From NCBI GenBank assembly GCA_963833885.1, contig CAWHZU010000031.1, positions 186,001-250,000 of the forward strand: DNA of 64,000 bases, given 5' to 3'. Source of the DNA: JASHPR01 sp963833885 (GTDB lineage: Bacteria > Actinomycetota > Actinomycetes > Streptosporangiales > Streptosporangiaceae). Both the position numbers and the translations under genes were made by a program. This document shows positions 33,769-43,756 of this stretch, in pieces; position 1 is the stretch's first letter; each line of letters begins with the position of its first letter. The notes below the pieces were generated by a model. It did not search any database and had not been told where the DNA came from. It worked only from the letters and a program-made list of their open reading frames with translations.

Positions 33769-34566
33769 TCAGGTGATGGCGCTCAGATCACGATACCTGC
33801 AGATCCTGACAAAATCCCCGGCATCGAGGCTGGCCCCTCCCACCAAGCCCCCATCGATGTCCGGCTGCGCCATGATCGCGGCCATGTTGTCTGGCTTCAC
33901 CGACCCGCCATACAGAATACGCGCACCAGCCGCCACTCCGTCCCCGTGAACGGCGGAAACGCGGCCGCGAATGGCGGCGCAGACTTCCTGAGCGTCCTCC
34001 GGCGTCGCTACCTCGCCGGTACCGATCGCCCAGACCGGCTCGTAGGCCATGACCATGCCACCGACCTGTTCGCCCTTGAGACCGGCGAGGCCGCCGTCCA
34101 GCTGGGCGAGCGTATACGGGATGTGGTCACCGGCCTGGCGTACCTCGAGCGGCTCGCCGATGCACAGCACGGGGGTGATGGCGGACCTCAGAGCGGCCTT
34201 CACCTTGGCGTTCACCAGCGCGTTGTCCTCGCCGTGGTACTTTCGCCGCTCCGAGTGGCCGGCTAGCACGTAGTGGCAGCCCAGCTTGGCCAGCATCGAC
34301 CCCGACACATCACCGGTATACGCGCCGTCGTCGTGCGGCGAGATGTCCTGCGCGCCGTGCTGCAGCCGGAGCTTGTCGCCCTCGATCAGCGTCTGCACGC
34401 TGCGCAGCGCGGTGAAAGGCGGCAGCACGGCCACGTCGACGGCGTCGAAATCCTTGCCGGTCAGGCTGAACGCAAGCTTCTGGGTCAGCGCAATGGCCTG
34501 GAAATGGTTGTTGTGCATCTTCCAGTTGCCGGCGACCAGCGGTTTCCTGCCACTCGCCTGGCTCAC
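33769..34566 (-). CDS. tpiA: Triosephosphate isomerase
   Basis: Interconverts dihydroxyacetone phosphate and glyceraldehyde 3-phosphate in glycolysis. 265 residues. Catalytic residues: Lys in AGNWKMH, His in LAGHSERR, Glu in AYEPVWAIGTG; phosphate-binding ILYGGSVKP. The start overlaps the pgk stop by four bases (ATGA), giving translational coupling in the gap-pgk-tpiA operon. Confidence 0.98.
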   Translation of the reverse strand: MSQASGRKPLVAGNWKMHNNHFQAIALTQKLAFSLTGKDFDAVDVAVLPPFTALRSVQTLIEGDKLRLQHGAQDISPHDDGAYTGDVSGSMLAKLGCHYVLAGHSERRKYHGEDNALVNAKVKAALRSAITPVLCIGEPLEVRQAGDHIPYTLAQLDGGLAGLKGEQVGGMVMAYEPVWAIGTGEVATPEDAQEVCAAIRGRVSAVHGDGVAAGARILYGGSVKPDNMAAIMAQPDIDGGLVGGASLDAGDFVRICRYRDLSAIT

Positions 34567-35807
34567 GCCGCCGTCCCGTCATCGAGCGCCACGAGCCCTG
34601 GCAGCGGCCTGCCCTCGAGGTACTCGAGGCTCGCCCCGCCGCCGGTCGAGATGTGGGTGAACGAGTCCTCGGGAATCCCGAGGATCCGGACCGCGGCCGC
34701 CGAGTCACCGCCGCCAACCACGGTCAGCCCGGCCACCCTGCCGATCGCCTCCGCCACAGCCCGGGTGCCTTGGGAGAACGCGGGGAACTCGAACACCCCG
34801 ACCGGCCCGTTCCAGAACACCGTCTTGGCGTCCGCGAGCTTCTCGGCGAACAGCGCCCTGGTAGCCGGGCCCATGTCCAGGCTTTCCCGGTCCGCCGGGA
34901 AAGCGGTGACCGGAATGATCTCGTGCTCGGCGTCCGGGCCGTAGTGCGTCGCCGCGACGAGGTCTACCGGGAGCACCACCTCGACCCCGCGCCGGTCGGC
35001 CTCGGCGAGCACGTCGGCCACCCGCGGGATCATCTCCTCCTCCAGCAGCGACTTGCCGACCTCGTGCCCCTGCGCCTTGAGGAATGTGTAGGACATCCCG
35101 CCGCCGATGATCAGCCGGTCGGCGCTGCCGAGCAAGTTGTCGATCACCGCCAGCTTGTCCGAGGGCTTCGCGCCGCCGAGCACAACAACGTACGGCCGCT
35201 CCGGGCTATCGGTGAGCCTGCGCAGCACCGCGACTTCGTCAAGCACCAGGTCCCCGGCGGCGTGCGGCAGCAGCTCCGGCAGGTCGTAGACGCTGGCGTG
35301 CTTGCGGTGCAGCGCGCCGAACCCGTCAGCCACGTACCGCCCATCCGGTCCGGCCAGCGCCGCGAGCCGCCTGGCGAGCCCGGCCCGCTCGGCATCGTCC
35401 TTGCTGGTCTCGGCCGGCTCGAAGCGGATGTTCTCCACCATCCCGATGCCCCCGCCCGCCTCCCCATCCCCCTTCATGGCCAGGCCGGCCGCGACCGAGG
35501 CGGCGGATTCCCCGGCTACGTCGGCCGCGAGCGGCACCTCCTGGCCCAGCAGTTCGGACAGCCGCTCGGCGACCGGCCGCAGCGACGGGCCACCAGCGGC
35601 CCGCTCGGCGTAATCGGCTCCCGACGGACGGCCCAGGTGCGCGATGACCAAGATCCTGGCTCCCCGCCCGAGGAGTTTGGTGATGGTGGGCAGGCTCGCC
35701 CGGATCCGGCCGTCGTCGGTGATTCTCGTCCCGTCGAGCGGTGTGTTCAGGTCAGCACGCAGCAGTACGGTCTTGCCTTCGACGTCGAGGTCATCGATCC
35801 CCCGCAC
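34563..35807 (-). CDS. pgk: Phosphoglycerate kinase
   Basis: Glycolytic kinase making ATP from 1,3-bisphosphoglycerate; 414 residues, slightly longer than usual. Substrate site RADLNTPLDG, HLGRPSG, nucleotide site VLGGAKPSDKL and GGGDSAAAV are present. A G-rich mini-repeat (35449-35476) inserts MKGDGEAGGG before VENIRF, about seven residues more than in Streptomyces relatives, in a surface loop. Ten bases after gap on the same strand. Confidence 0.98.
   Translation of the reverse strand: MRGIDDLDVEGKTVLLRADLNTPLDGTRITDDGRIRASLPTITKLLGRGARILVIAHLGRPSGADYAERAAGGPSLRPVAERLSELLGQEVPLAADVAGESAASVAAGLAMKGDGEAGGGIGMVENIRFEPAETSKDDAERAGLARRLAALAGPDGRYVADGFGALHRKHASVYDLPELLPHAAGDLVLDEVAVLRRLTDSPERPYVVVLGGAKPSDKLAVIDNLLGSADRLIIGGGMSYTFLKAQGHEVGKSLLEEEMIPRVADVLAEADRRGVEVVLPVDLVAATHYGPDAEHEIIPVTAFPADRESLDMGPATRALFAEKLADAKTVFWNGPVGVFEFPAFSQGTRAVAEAIGRVAGLTVVGGGDSAAAVRILGIPEDSFTHISTGGGASLEYLEGRPLPGLVALDDGTAA
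35449..35476 (-). repeat. Dispersed G-rich mini-repeat, copy 3 (in pgk)
   Basis: 28 nt on the minus (coding) strand: TGAAGGGGGATGGGG then AGGCGGGCGGGGG. Read as MKGDGEAGGG, the same frame as in tkt. Confidence 0.85.
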
Positions 35808-35817
35808 GGCGCCGCCC

Positions 35818-36843
<1,026 letters not shown>

Positions 36844-37011
36844 CGCAGCGCTCTCCTTGTCGTGTTTGCTCGTCCAGTCGACTGGCCAGGCCGCGCCGCC
36901 CGCCCGACCGAACGATACACCGCCCGCACGACCGCAGCGGCTTGGCCGGCGCCTGCCGCGCGGCGCCAGGGATGCGCGTGTGCAGGAACGGAAAGGTTAA
37001 GGCAGGACCAA

Positions 37012-37992
37012 TCAGGGCGCGAGCATCTCCGCGGTCAGGTGCGCCTCGGTGCTCGGGATGCCGAGATCCATGGCGCGCCGGTCGGCCAGCGCGAGCAGCC
37101 TGCGGATCCGCCCGGCGATCGCGTCCTTGGTCAGCGCCGGCTCGGCGAGCTGGCCGAGTTCCTCCAGGCTTGCCTGGCGGTGCTTGATCCGCAGTTCGCC
37201 CGCCACGATCAGGTGGTCGGGTGCGCTGGTGCCGAGGATTTCAAGCGCCCGCTCGACCCTGGCGCCGGCGGCGACCGCGGCCCTCGCGCTGCGCCGCAGG
37301 TTGGCGTCGTCGAAGTTGGCGAGCCGGTTCGCCGTCGCCCTGACCTCGCGCCGCATCCGCCGGTCCTCCCAGGCGAGCATGGAGTCGTGGGCGCCGAGCC
37401 TGGTCAGCAGCGCGCTGATCGCATCGCCATCCCTGATCACGACGCGGTCCACCCCGCGCACCTCGCGGGCCTTTGCGTGGATCTTCAGCCGGCGCGCAGC
37501 GCCGACCATGGCCAGGGCGGCCTCCGGGCCGGGACAGGTGACCTCGAGCGACATCGAGCGGCCGGGCTCGGTCAGGCTGCCGTGCGCCAGGAACGCCCCC
37601 CGCCACGCAGACTCGCAGTCGCACGTGGTGCCGGACACCACCTGCCGGGGCAGCCCCCGGACCGGGCGGCCGTGAGCGTCGACGAGCCCGGTCTGGCGGG
37701 CCAGGCTCTCACCGTCCTTGGTCACCCGCACCACGTAGCGGTTGCCCTTGCGCAGGCCGCTCGGGGCCAGCACGATCAGCTCCGAGGAGTGGCCGAACAC
37801 CTCGGCCACGTCCTTGCGGAGCCGCCGCGCCGCCGCGCCGGTGTCGAGTTCCGCCTCGACCACGATCCGGCCCGCGGCCAGGTGCAGCCCGCCAGCGAAC
37901 CGCAGCAACGTGGACACCTCTGCCTTGCGACAGCAGGGCTTCAGCACTGTGATCCGACTGAGCTCATCCTTTACCAGGCCAGTCATGGCCAT
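37012..37992 (-). CDS. whiA: WhiA, sporulation/division transcription factor
   Basis: 326 residues, close to the family norm of 327. The homing-endonuclease-like N-terminal domain (VKDELSRITVLKPCCRKAEVSTLLRFAGGLH) and C-terminal helix-turn-helix (SLEELGQLAEPALTKDAIAGRIRRLL) are both seen. ATG 37992 was chosen since GGGGGAG lies before it; GTG 38001 overlapping the yvcK stop is possible. WhiA controls sporulation septation in Streptomyces. Part of the conserved uvrC-rapZ-yvcK-whiA cluster. Confidence 0.97.
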   Translation of the reverse strand: MAMTGLVKDELSRITVLKPCCRKAEVSTLLRFAGGLHLAAGRIVVEAELDTGAAARRLRKDVAEVFGHSSELIVLAPSGLRKGNRYVVRVTKDGESLARQTGLVDAHGRPVRGLPRQVVSGTTCDCESAWRGAFLAHGSLTEPGRSMSLEVTCPGPEAALAMVGAARRLKIHAKAREVRGVDRVVIRDGDAISALLTRLGAHDSMLAWEDRRMRREVRATANRLANFDDANLRRSARAAVAAGARVERALEILGTSAPDHLIVAGELRIKHRQASLEELGQLAEPALTKDAIAGRIRRLLALADRRAMDLGIPSTEAHLTAEMLAP

Positions 37993-37997
37993 CGGCG

Positions 37998-38978
37998 TCA
38001 CTCCCCCTCGAAAATCTGCGCGAACGCGCCTGCCAGCAGCCGCGGATCGTGACGCGGCGACCCGTCCCCCATGGCCAGGTCCGCCAGCACCAGCCTGCCG
38101 CCGAGAATGGCGGCCGCCTTTTCCAGCTCGGCCCAGGATCCGCTAGCCGCGCCGCGGTCAGCGAGCACCACGTCTACGGTCAGCTCCGGAGCATGGTCGG
38201 CCAGCACCTCCAGGTGTGCGTGCGGCGAGAACCCCTCGGTCTCGCCCGGCTGCGGCGCCAGGTTCAGCGCGACCAGCCTGCGCGCCCGCGTGGTCACCAG
38301 CGCCTCGGCGAGCCCTGGCACCAGCAGGTGCGGCAGCACGCTGGTAAACCAGGAGCCGGGCCCGAGGACCACCCAGTCCGCCGCCCCGACCGCGGCCACA
38401 GCCTCGGGGCACGCGGGCGGGTCAGCGGGAATCAACGACATCGACCGTACCCGCCCGGTCGTCGTCGCGCAGGCCACCTGCCCGCGAACGGTGCTCGTCT
38501 CGTACGGATGATCCGGGTCTGCACCCTCGACCTCGGCGGCGAGATCGAGCGGGACCGAGGCCATCGGCAGCACCCGCCCGTGCGCGCCGAGCAGGCGCCC
38601 GACCCAGTCCAGGCCCTGCACCGTATCGCCGAGGAGTTCCCACAGCGCGACGATCAGGACGTTGCCCACCGCGTGCCCGCCGAGTTCGGCCTCGCCGGTG
38701 AACCGGTGCTGCACCACCCGGCTCCACGTGGTGCCCCACGCGTCGTCACCGCACAGCGCCGCCAGGGCCATCCGCAGGTCACCTGGCGGCAGCACCCCGT
38801 ACTGCCGGCGCAGCCTGCCGCTGGAGCCCCCGTCATCGGCCACGGTAACGACCGCGGTGAGCTGGCGGGTGACCCTGCGCAACGCGGACAGCGACGCAAA
38901 CAGGCCGTGGCCACCGCCGAACGCGACCACCTTGGGGTTCACCGGCCGCCCAGGGCGATCCGCCATTCCGTTGCTCAC
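37998..38978 (-). CDS. yvcK: Gluconeogenesis factor YvcK/CuvA family
   Basis: 326 residues, CofD-like fold, binds UDP-sugars in Bacillus and mycobacteria and affects cell wall growth on gluconeogenic carbon. N-terminal KVVAFGGGHGLFASLSALR, VADDGGSSGRLR and LPPGDLRMALAAL are family signatures. Its start overlaps the rapZ stop, and whiA follows within a few bases. Confidence 0.96.
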   Translation of the reverse strand: MSNGMADRPGRPVNPKVVAFGGGHGLFASLSALRRVTRQLTAVVTVADDGGSSGRLRRQYGVLPPGDLRMALAALCGDDAWGTTWSRVVQHRFTGEAELGGHAVGNVLIVALWELLGDTVQGLDWVGRLLGAHGRVLPMASVPLDLAAEVEGADPDHPYETSTVRGQVACATTTGRVRSMSLIPADPPACPEAVAAVGAADWVVLGPGSWFTSVLPHLLVPGLAEALVTTRARRLVALNLAPQPGETEGFSPHAHLEVLADHAPELTVDVVLADRGAASGSWAELEKAAAILGGRLVLADLAMGDGSPRHDPRLLAGAFAQIFEGE

Positions 38979-39868
38979 TCGCGCCCAAGGTCTCTGTGCA
39001 CCACGCGTACGGTCGCCCCCGAGCCGATCAGCCGGGCGGCGATCTGCTCGGCCATCACGACGCTGCGGTGCTTCCCGCCGGTGCAGCCCACCGCCAGCAT
39101 CACGAAGTGCTTTCCCTCGCGCTGGTAGCCCTCCAGGGTCACCCGCACCGCGGGGACGTAGGAGTCAAGGAACTCGGCAGCCCCGGGCTGGCCGAGGACG
39201 TACTCCTTGACCTCATCGTCCTGGCCGGTCAGCGGGGCGAGCTCGGCGACCCAGTGCGGGTTCGGCAGGAACCGGCAGTCCGCCACCATGTCCGCGTCGA
39301 CGGGCAGCCCGTACTTGAAGCCAAACGACACGACATTCACGCGCAGTGCGGTGTCCGCGTCGCCGCCGAACGTGTCCCGCATCCTGGCCCGCAGCTCGTG
39401 CACGTTGAGCCGGGAGCTGTCCAGCACCAGGTTGGCCTCGCCGCGGACCCCCTGCAGCAGCTCGCGCTCGGCGGCGATCCCGTCCACGACCCGGCCGCCC
39501 TCCTGCAGCGGGTGCGGGCGGCGCACGCTCTCGAACCTGCGGACCAGGGTCTCGTCGCTGGCCTCGAGGAACACGACGTAGGGCCGGGTGCCCCTGGCCT
39601 CGAGGTCGCCGACGACCGACTTCAGGTCGGTGCTGAACGCGCGGCTGCGCACGTCGACGACCGCGGCGATCCTGGGCACAGTGCCCTGGGCCCGCCGCGC
39701 GAGATCCAGCATCGTCGGCAGCAGGTCCGGCGGCAGGTTGTCGGCCACGAACCAGTCAAGGTCCTCGAGAGACTTCGCCGCCGTGCTCCGGCCCGCGCCC
39801 GACATCCCGGTGATGATGACGATCTCAGGCGTCTTGCTGTCCGCGTCCGCCGGGTCATCCGGCCTCAC
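38975..39868 (-). CDS. rapZ: RapZ-family nucleotide-binding protein
   Basis: 297 residues, P-loop protein related to the RNase adapter RapZ. Walker A GMSGAGRSTAAKSLED, DNLPPDLLP, and the C-terminal GCTGGKHRSVVMAEQIA are all present. In enterobacteria it controls GlmS synthesis; in actinobacteria the role is less clear. Overlaps uvrC and yvcK by four bases on either side. Confidence 0.96.
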   Translation of the reverse strand: MRPDDPADADSKTPEIVIITGMSGAGRSTAAKSLEDLDWFVADNLPPDLLPTMLDLARRAQGTVPRIAAVVDVRSRAFSTDLKSVVGDLEARGTRPYVVFLEASDETLVRRFESVRRPHPLQEGGRVVDGIAAERELLQGVRGEANLVLDSSRLNVHELRARMRDTFGGDADTALRVNVVSFGFKYGLPVDADMVADCRFLPNPHWVAELAPLTGQDDEVKEYVLGQPGAAEFLDSYVPAVRVTLEGYQREGKHFVMLAVGCTGGKHRSVVMAEQIAARLIGSGATVRVVHRDLGRE

Positions 39869-41942
39869 GGCCCACCTCCCCCGCTGGCTGTCGCCGTCCC
39901 TGGCTCGGCCGGGGTCTCCGGCGCCCCGGGGTGCAGGGCCGCCGCGATCGTCCCGGCGATGCGCGGCCCGATGCCGGGCAGGCCAGCTATCTCGTCCACG
40001 CTAGCTCCCGCGATCCGGCGGACGGAGCCGAAATGCCGCAGCAGCGTGGCCTTCCTGGCCGGGCCAAGCCCGGGAACGGCGTCGAGCTCACTGGTGGTGA
40101 GGGCCGCCGACCGCTTCTTCCTGTGGTATGTGATCGCGAACCGGTGCGCCTCGTCCCGCACTCGCTGCAGCAGGTAGAGCCCCTCGCTGGTACGCGGCAT
40201 GATCACCGGGCTGTCCTCGCCGGGCAGCCAGACCTCCTCGAGGCGCTTGGCCAGGCCGCAGACCGAGACGTCGTCGATGCCCAGTTCATCCAGCGCCCGG
40301 GCCGCGGCCGCCACCTGCGGCTGCCCGCCGTCGATCACCGCCAGGTTCGGCGGGTAGGCGAACTTCCGGCGCGGCGGCGTGACCACGCCGGGCGGCTCGT
40401 CGTTTTCTTCCCGGTCGCCGAGGACGTCGAGCTCGCCGGTCTCCTCCCGCTCCTCCAGGTAGCGCCGGAACCTGCGGGAGATGACCTCGTGGATCGAGGC
40501 GACGTCGTCGGTGCCGTCCACGCCGCGGATGCTGAACCTGCGGTACTCCGACTTGCGGGCCAGGCCGTCCTCGAAAACGATCATGGACGCCACGACGTGC
40601 GTGCCCTGCAGGTTCGAGACGTCGTAGCACTCGATCCGCAGCGGCGCCTCGTCAAGACCGAGCGCCTCCTGGATCTCGTGCAGCGCGCGGCTGCGGGTGG
40701 TCAGGTCGCTGGCGCGCTTGGTCTTGTGCAGCGCCAGCGACTCGGCGGCGTTCCTGGCCACGGTGTCGAGCAGGGCCTTCTTGTCTCCCCGCTGCGGGAC
40801 CCGCAGGCTGACCCGGCCGCCGCGACGCTCGCCGAGCCACTCCTCGAGCGCCTCGGCGTCGGGCGGCAGCACCGGCACCAGCACCTCGCGCGGCACCGGC
40901 GCGTCAGGCCGCTTCGTGTCGCCGATCGCCCGCCGCTGGCCCCCGCGCTCGGCACGCTGGTCACGCGGCCTCTCTCCGCCTCGCGCCCCGTTCTGCCCGG
41001 CCACCGGGTCTTCGCCGTAGACCTGGCCGAGGAACTGCTGCACGAGCTCGCCCGGCGTGATCTCCTCGACCTTGTCGACCACCCAGCCCCGCTGCCCGCG
41101 CACTCGCCCGCCGCGCACGTAGAAGATCTGCACGGCGGCCTCGAGCTGGTCTTCGGCCAGCGCGATCACGTCGCAGTCGGTGCCGCCGCCGAGCACCACC
41201 GCCTGCTTCTCCAAGGCCCGGTTCAGCGCTTGGATGTCGTCGCGCAGCCGCGCGGCGCGCTCGTACTCCTCGGCGTTGGAGGCGCGGCGCATCTCGGTCT
41301 CGAGCCGCCGGATGAACTTCCCGGTCTGGCCGGCCATGAAGTCGCAGAACTCTTCGGCCAGATGCCTGTGGGACAGGGCGTCTACCCGGCCCACGCATGG
41401 CGCTGAGCACTTGCCGATGTAGCCGAGCAGGCAGGGTCTGCCGATCTGGCCGGCCCGCTTGAACACCCCGGCCGAGCAGGTCCGCACCGGGAATACCCGC
41501 AGCAGCGTGTCCACGGTCTCCCGGATCGCCCAGGCGTGTGAGTACGGGCCGAAGTACCGCACCCCGCGGCGCCGCGCGCCGCGCATCACCATGACCCTCG
41601 GGTACTCCTCGTCCATGGTGACGGCCAGGTACGGGTAGCTCTTGTCGTCGCGGTACCTGACGTTGAACCGCGGGTCGAACTCCTTGATCCAGGAGTACTC
41701 CAGCTGGAGCGCTTCCACCTCGGTGCCGACCACGGTCCAGTCCACCGCGGCCGCCGACCGCACCATGGACTGAGTGCGCGGGTGCATCCCGGCGAAGTCG
41801 GCGAAGTAGGAGTTGAGCCGGGAGCGGAGGTTCTTGGCCTTGCCGACGTAGATGACGCGGCCTCGCTCGTCGCGGAACCGGTAAACGCCCGGGGACTCGG
41901 GAATCGAGCCCGGGCCGGCCGGTAGGTCGCCGGATCTGCCAC
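39865..41942 (-). CDS. uvrC: Excinuclease ABC subunit C, probably with an N-terminal frameshift
   Basis: Nuclease subunit of UvrABC nucleotide excision repair, about 692 residues. GIY-YIG domain (SPGVYRFRDERGRVIYVGKAKNLRSRLNSYF), UvrB-binding segment, RNase H-like domain (RIECYDVSNLQGTHVVASMIVFEDG) and C-terminal helix-hairpin-helix pairs (VPGLGPARKATLLRHFG, LPGIGPRIAGTI). The main frame can only start at TTG 41949 with an unfamiliar N-terminus. A GTG at 41942 in another frame encodes MADPATYRPA, the standard actinobacterial UvrC start; adding one base near 41913 in the run GCCCGGGC joins it to SIPESPG. I take GTG 41942 as the true start with a missing base. Confidence 0.93.
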
Positions 41943-42068
41943 GCAGCAACTCTATGCGCGCCGCCGGAGTCGAACGGCGAGCCGCCGCGGCGGGTCGGTA
42001 AGCAGGTGCCGAATTTGCCGGAGTTGCACGAGGCAGGCGGCAGGCGCCGGATCACGGTATGCCACGCT

Positions 42069-43280
42069 GTGCCGGTGCCGATACTCGCCGCCGTCTGCAT
42101 CCTCGCCGCGATCACCTGGGTGTACCTGCTGGCAGGCCACGGTGGCTACTGGCGGACCGGGCAGCGGCTGCCGTACGCGGCCGCCGACCCGGCCGCGTGG
42201 CCGAGCGTGGCTGCGGTCGTGCCGGCCAGGAACGAGGCCGCGGTTCTGCCCGGCACCCTGCCTACCCTGCTCGGGCAGGACTACCCCGGGGCCTTCTCCG
42301 TCGTGCTCGTCGACGACGACAGCTCCGACTCGACCGGGTCCGTCGCCCGGTCGCTCTCTCAAGAGATCGGGCCGGAACGGCTACACCTCGTGGCTGGTCG
42401 CCCGACACCGGCCGGCTGGGCGGGCAAGGTGTGGGCCATGCAGCAGGGAGTCCTTGCCGCGGGCGACGCCAGGTACGTCCTGTTCACCGACGCGGACATC
42501 GGCTACGCCCCGGGGACGGTCGCCGCGCTGGTCCGGGCGGCCGAGGCAGACGACCGCGGGCTCGTATCGCAGATGGCGCTCCTGCGGGCGGCCACGTTCT
42601 GGGAGCGGCTGCTGGTCCCGGCGTTCGTCTACTTTTTCGCCCAGCTCTACCCGTTCCAGCGGGTCAACAAGCCGGGCGCCCGCACGGCGGCCGCCGCGGG
42701 CGGATGCATGCTGGTGCGCCGCGAGGCGCTGGAGGCGGCGGGCGGCCTGGACCGCATCCGCGGCGCCCGCATCGACGACGTGGCGCTCGGCCGGCTGCTG
42801 AAGAGCCCGCCGGATCCGGTGCGCTGCTGGCTCGGCCTGACCACCAGCGTGGTCAGCCGCAGGCCGTACCCGCGCCTGGCCGGCCTGTGGGACATGATCG
42901 CCCGGAGCGCCTACACGCAGCTGCGCTACTCGCCCGCCGCGCTGGCGGGCACGCTGGCCGGCCTGCTGTGGCTCTACGCCCTGCCCCCGGCCGCCGCGCT
43001 CGGCGGGCTGGCCTGGCTGGCCTTGAAGGGGGAAGGGGAGGTGGGTGGGGGCGTGGCGGCAGCCTGGCTGGCCGCGGCGGGCCTGGCCGGGTGGGCGATC
43101 ATGGCGGTCAGCTACGTCCCGATCCTGCGGCTGTACCGGCTGTCGCCGTTGCGGGCGCCGTGCCTGCCGCTGATTGCGATGCTGTACGCGGCGATGACCA
43201 CCGACTCGGCCCGGCGGTACCACCTGGGCCGGGGCGGGCAGTGGAAAGGCCGGACGATACCGGCGGGCCAGCGCGACTAG
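42069..43280 (+). CDS. Hopanoid-associated glycosyltransferase, family 2 (HpnB-like)
   Basis: Membrane-anchored family 2 glycosyltransferase of about 403 residues. An N-terminal membrane span (AAVCILAAITWVYLLAGHGGYW) precedes the catalytic domain: VVPARNEAAVLPGTL, VVLVDDDSSDST, FTDADIGY (DxD-type metal site), and RIRGARIDDVALGRLLK. Three C-terminal hydrophobic segments follow. The overall pattern matches HpnB, often found with hopanoid synthesis genes, none of which are here. The start is uncertain (GTG 42069 chosen; ATG 42006 possible). A G-rich mini-repeat (43024-43051) adds LKGEGEVGGG between two membrane segments. Divergent from uvrC. Confidence 0.85.
   Translation: MPVPILAAVCILAAITWVYLLAGHGGYWRTGQRLPYAAADPAAWPSVAAVVPARNEAAVLPGTLPTLLGQDYPGAFSVVLVDDDSSDSTGSVARSLSQEIGPERLHLVAGRPTPAGWAGKVWAMQQGVLAAGDARYVLFTDADIGYAPGTVAALVRAAEADDRGLVSQMALLRAATFWERLLVPAFVYFFAQLYPFQRVNKPGARTAAAAGGCMLVRREALEAAGGLDRIRGARIDDVALGRLLKSPPDPVRCWLGLTTSVVSRRPYPRLAGLWDMIARSAYTQLRYSPAALAGTLAGLLWLYALPPAAALGGLAWLALKGEGEVGGGVAAAWLAAAGLAGWAIMAVSYVPILRLYRLSPLRAPCLPLIAMLYAAMTTDSARRYHLGRGGQWKGRTIPAGQRD
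43024..43051 (+). repeat. Dispersed G-rich mini-repeat, copy 4 (in glycosyltransferase)
   Basis: 28 nt: TGAAGGGGGAAGGGG then AGGTGGGTGGGGG. Two to three substitutions from the consensus; read as LKGEGEVGGG, same frame as in tkt and pgk. Confidence 0.8.
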
Positions 43281-43615
43281 CTCGCTGGGCTCCTGGCGCC
43301 CTCGGCGGGGGCGAACAGCACGATCGCCGCGAGGTCCTCGGCCACGTCGGTGAACCGGTGCTCCTCGCCCGCTGCCACGTAGATTACTGATCCAGGTTCC
43401 ACGGCAGCGCTGTCCTCCCCGGCCCACAGCACCGCCCGGCCCGCGGTCACCACGTAGATCTCGTCTTCGGTGTGCGGTTCCTGGTCGTCGATGCCGCCGC
43501 GCGGGATCGAGTAGGTGCCGACGCTCAGGTCCGCGACCCGGAACTGCTCGACCCAGTGGTTGCCCGCCTGGCCAGACGGCGGCGTGAACCGCCCGGCATC
43601 GCCGATGATCTTCAT
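43277..43615 (-). CDS. Cupin-domain protein
   Basis: 112 residues, single cupin barrel. Metal-binding motif parts are EPHTEDEIYVVTAGRAVLW and the second motif PGSVIYVAAGEEHRF with His in place. Could be a sugar-binding or small-molecule-modifying protein; no specific reaction can be assigned. Convergent with the glycosyltransferase, overlapping by four bases, and divergent from the lipoprotein gene at 43757. Confidence 0.85.
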   Translation of the reverse strand: MKIIGDAGRFTPPSGQAGNHWVEQFRVADLSVGTYSIPRGGIDDQEPHTEDEIYVVTAGRAVLWAGEDSAAVEPGSVIYVAAGEEHRFTDVAEDLAAIVLFAPAEGARSPAS

Positions 43616-43675
43616 TGCGCCCTCCCGGCCGTCACGATATACCGTCCGGCCCGGGCATTTTCGCTCACCTTTGGC

Positions 43676-43691
43676 ATGCCGTATGCGGCAT
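43676..43691 (+). promoter_or_regulatory. Inverted repeat upstream of the second lipoprotein gene
   Basis: ATGCCG (43676-43681), TATG, CGGCAT (43686-43691), in the 141-base divergent region between the cupin and lipoprotein genes. A candidate operator. No TPP aptamer motif is present here, unlike the paralogous gene at 3508. Confidence 0.4.
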
Positions 43692-43756
43692 AACCTCCAA
43701 ATACCTGGAAATGATCAAAGTAGGGACAGGAGGGGGACACGGCACCGGAGGTCACG

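Noticed and set aside
41945..41995. tRNA-like T-arm sequence (GCCGTTCGACTCCGGC on the minus strand) upstream of uvrC
   Set aside because: The stem lacks the GG before TTCGA, and no acceptor, D or anticodon arms can be formed around it.
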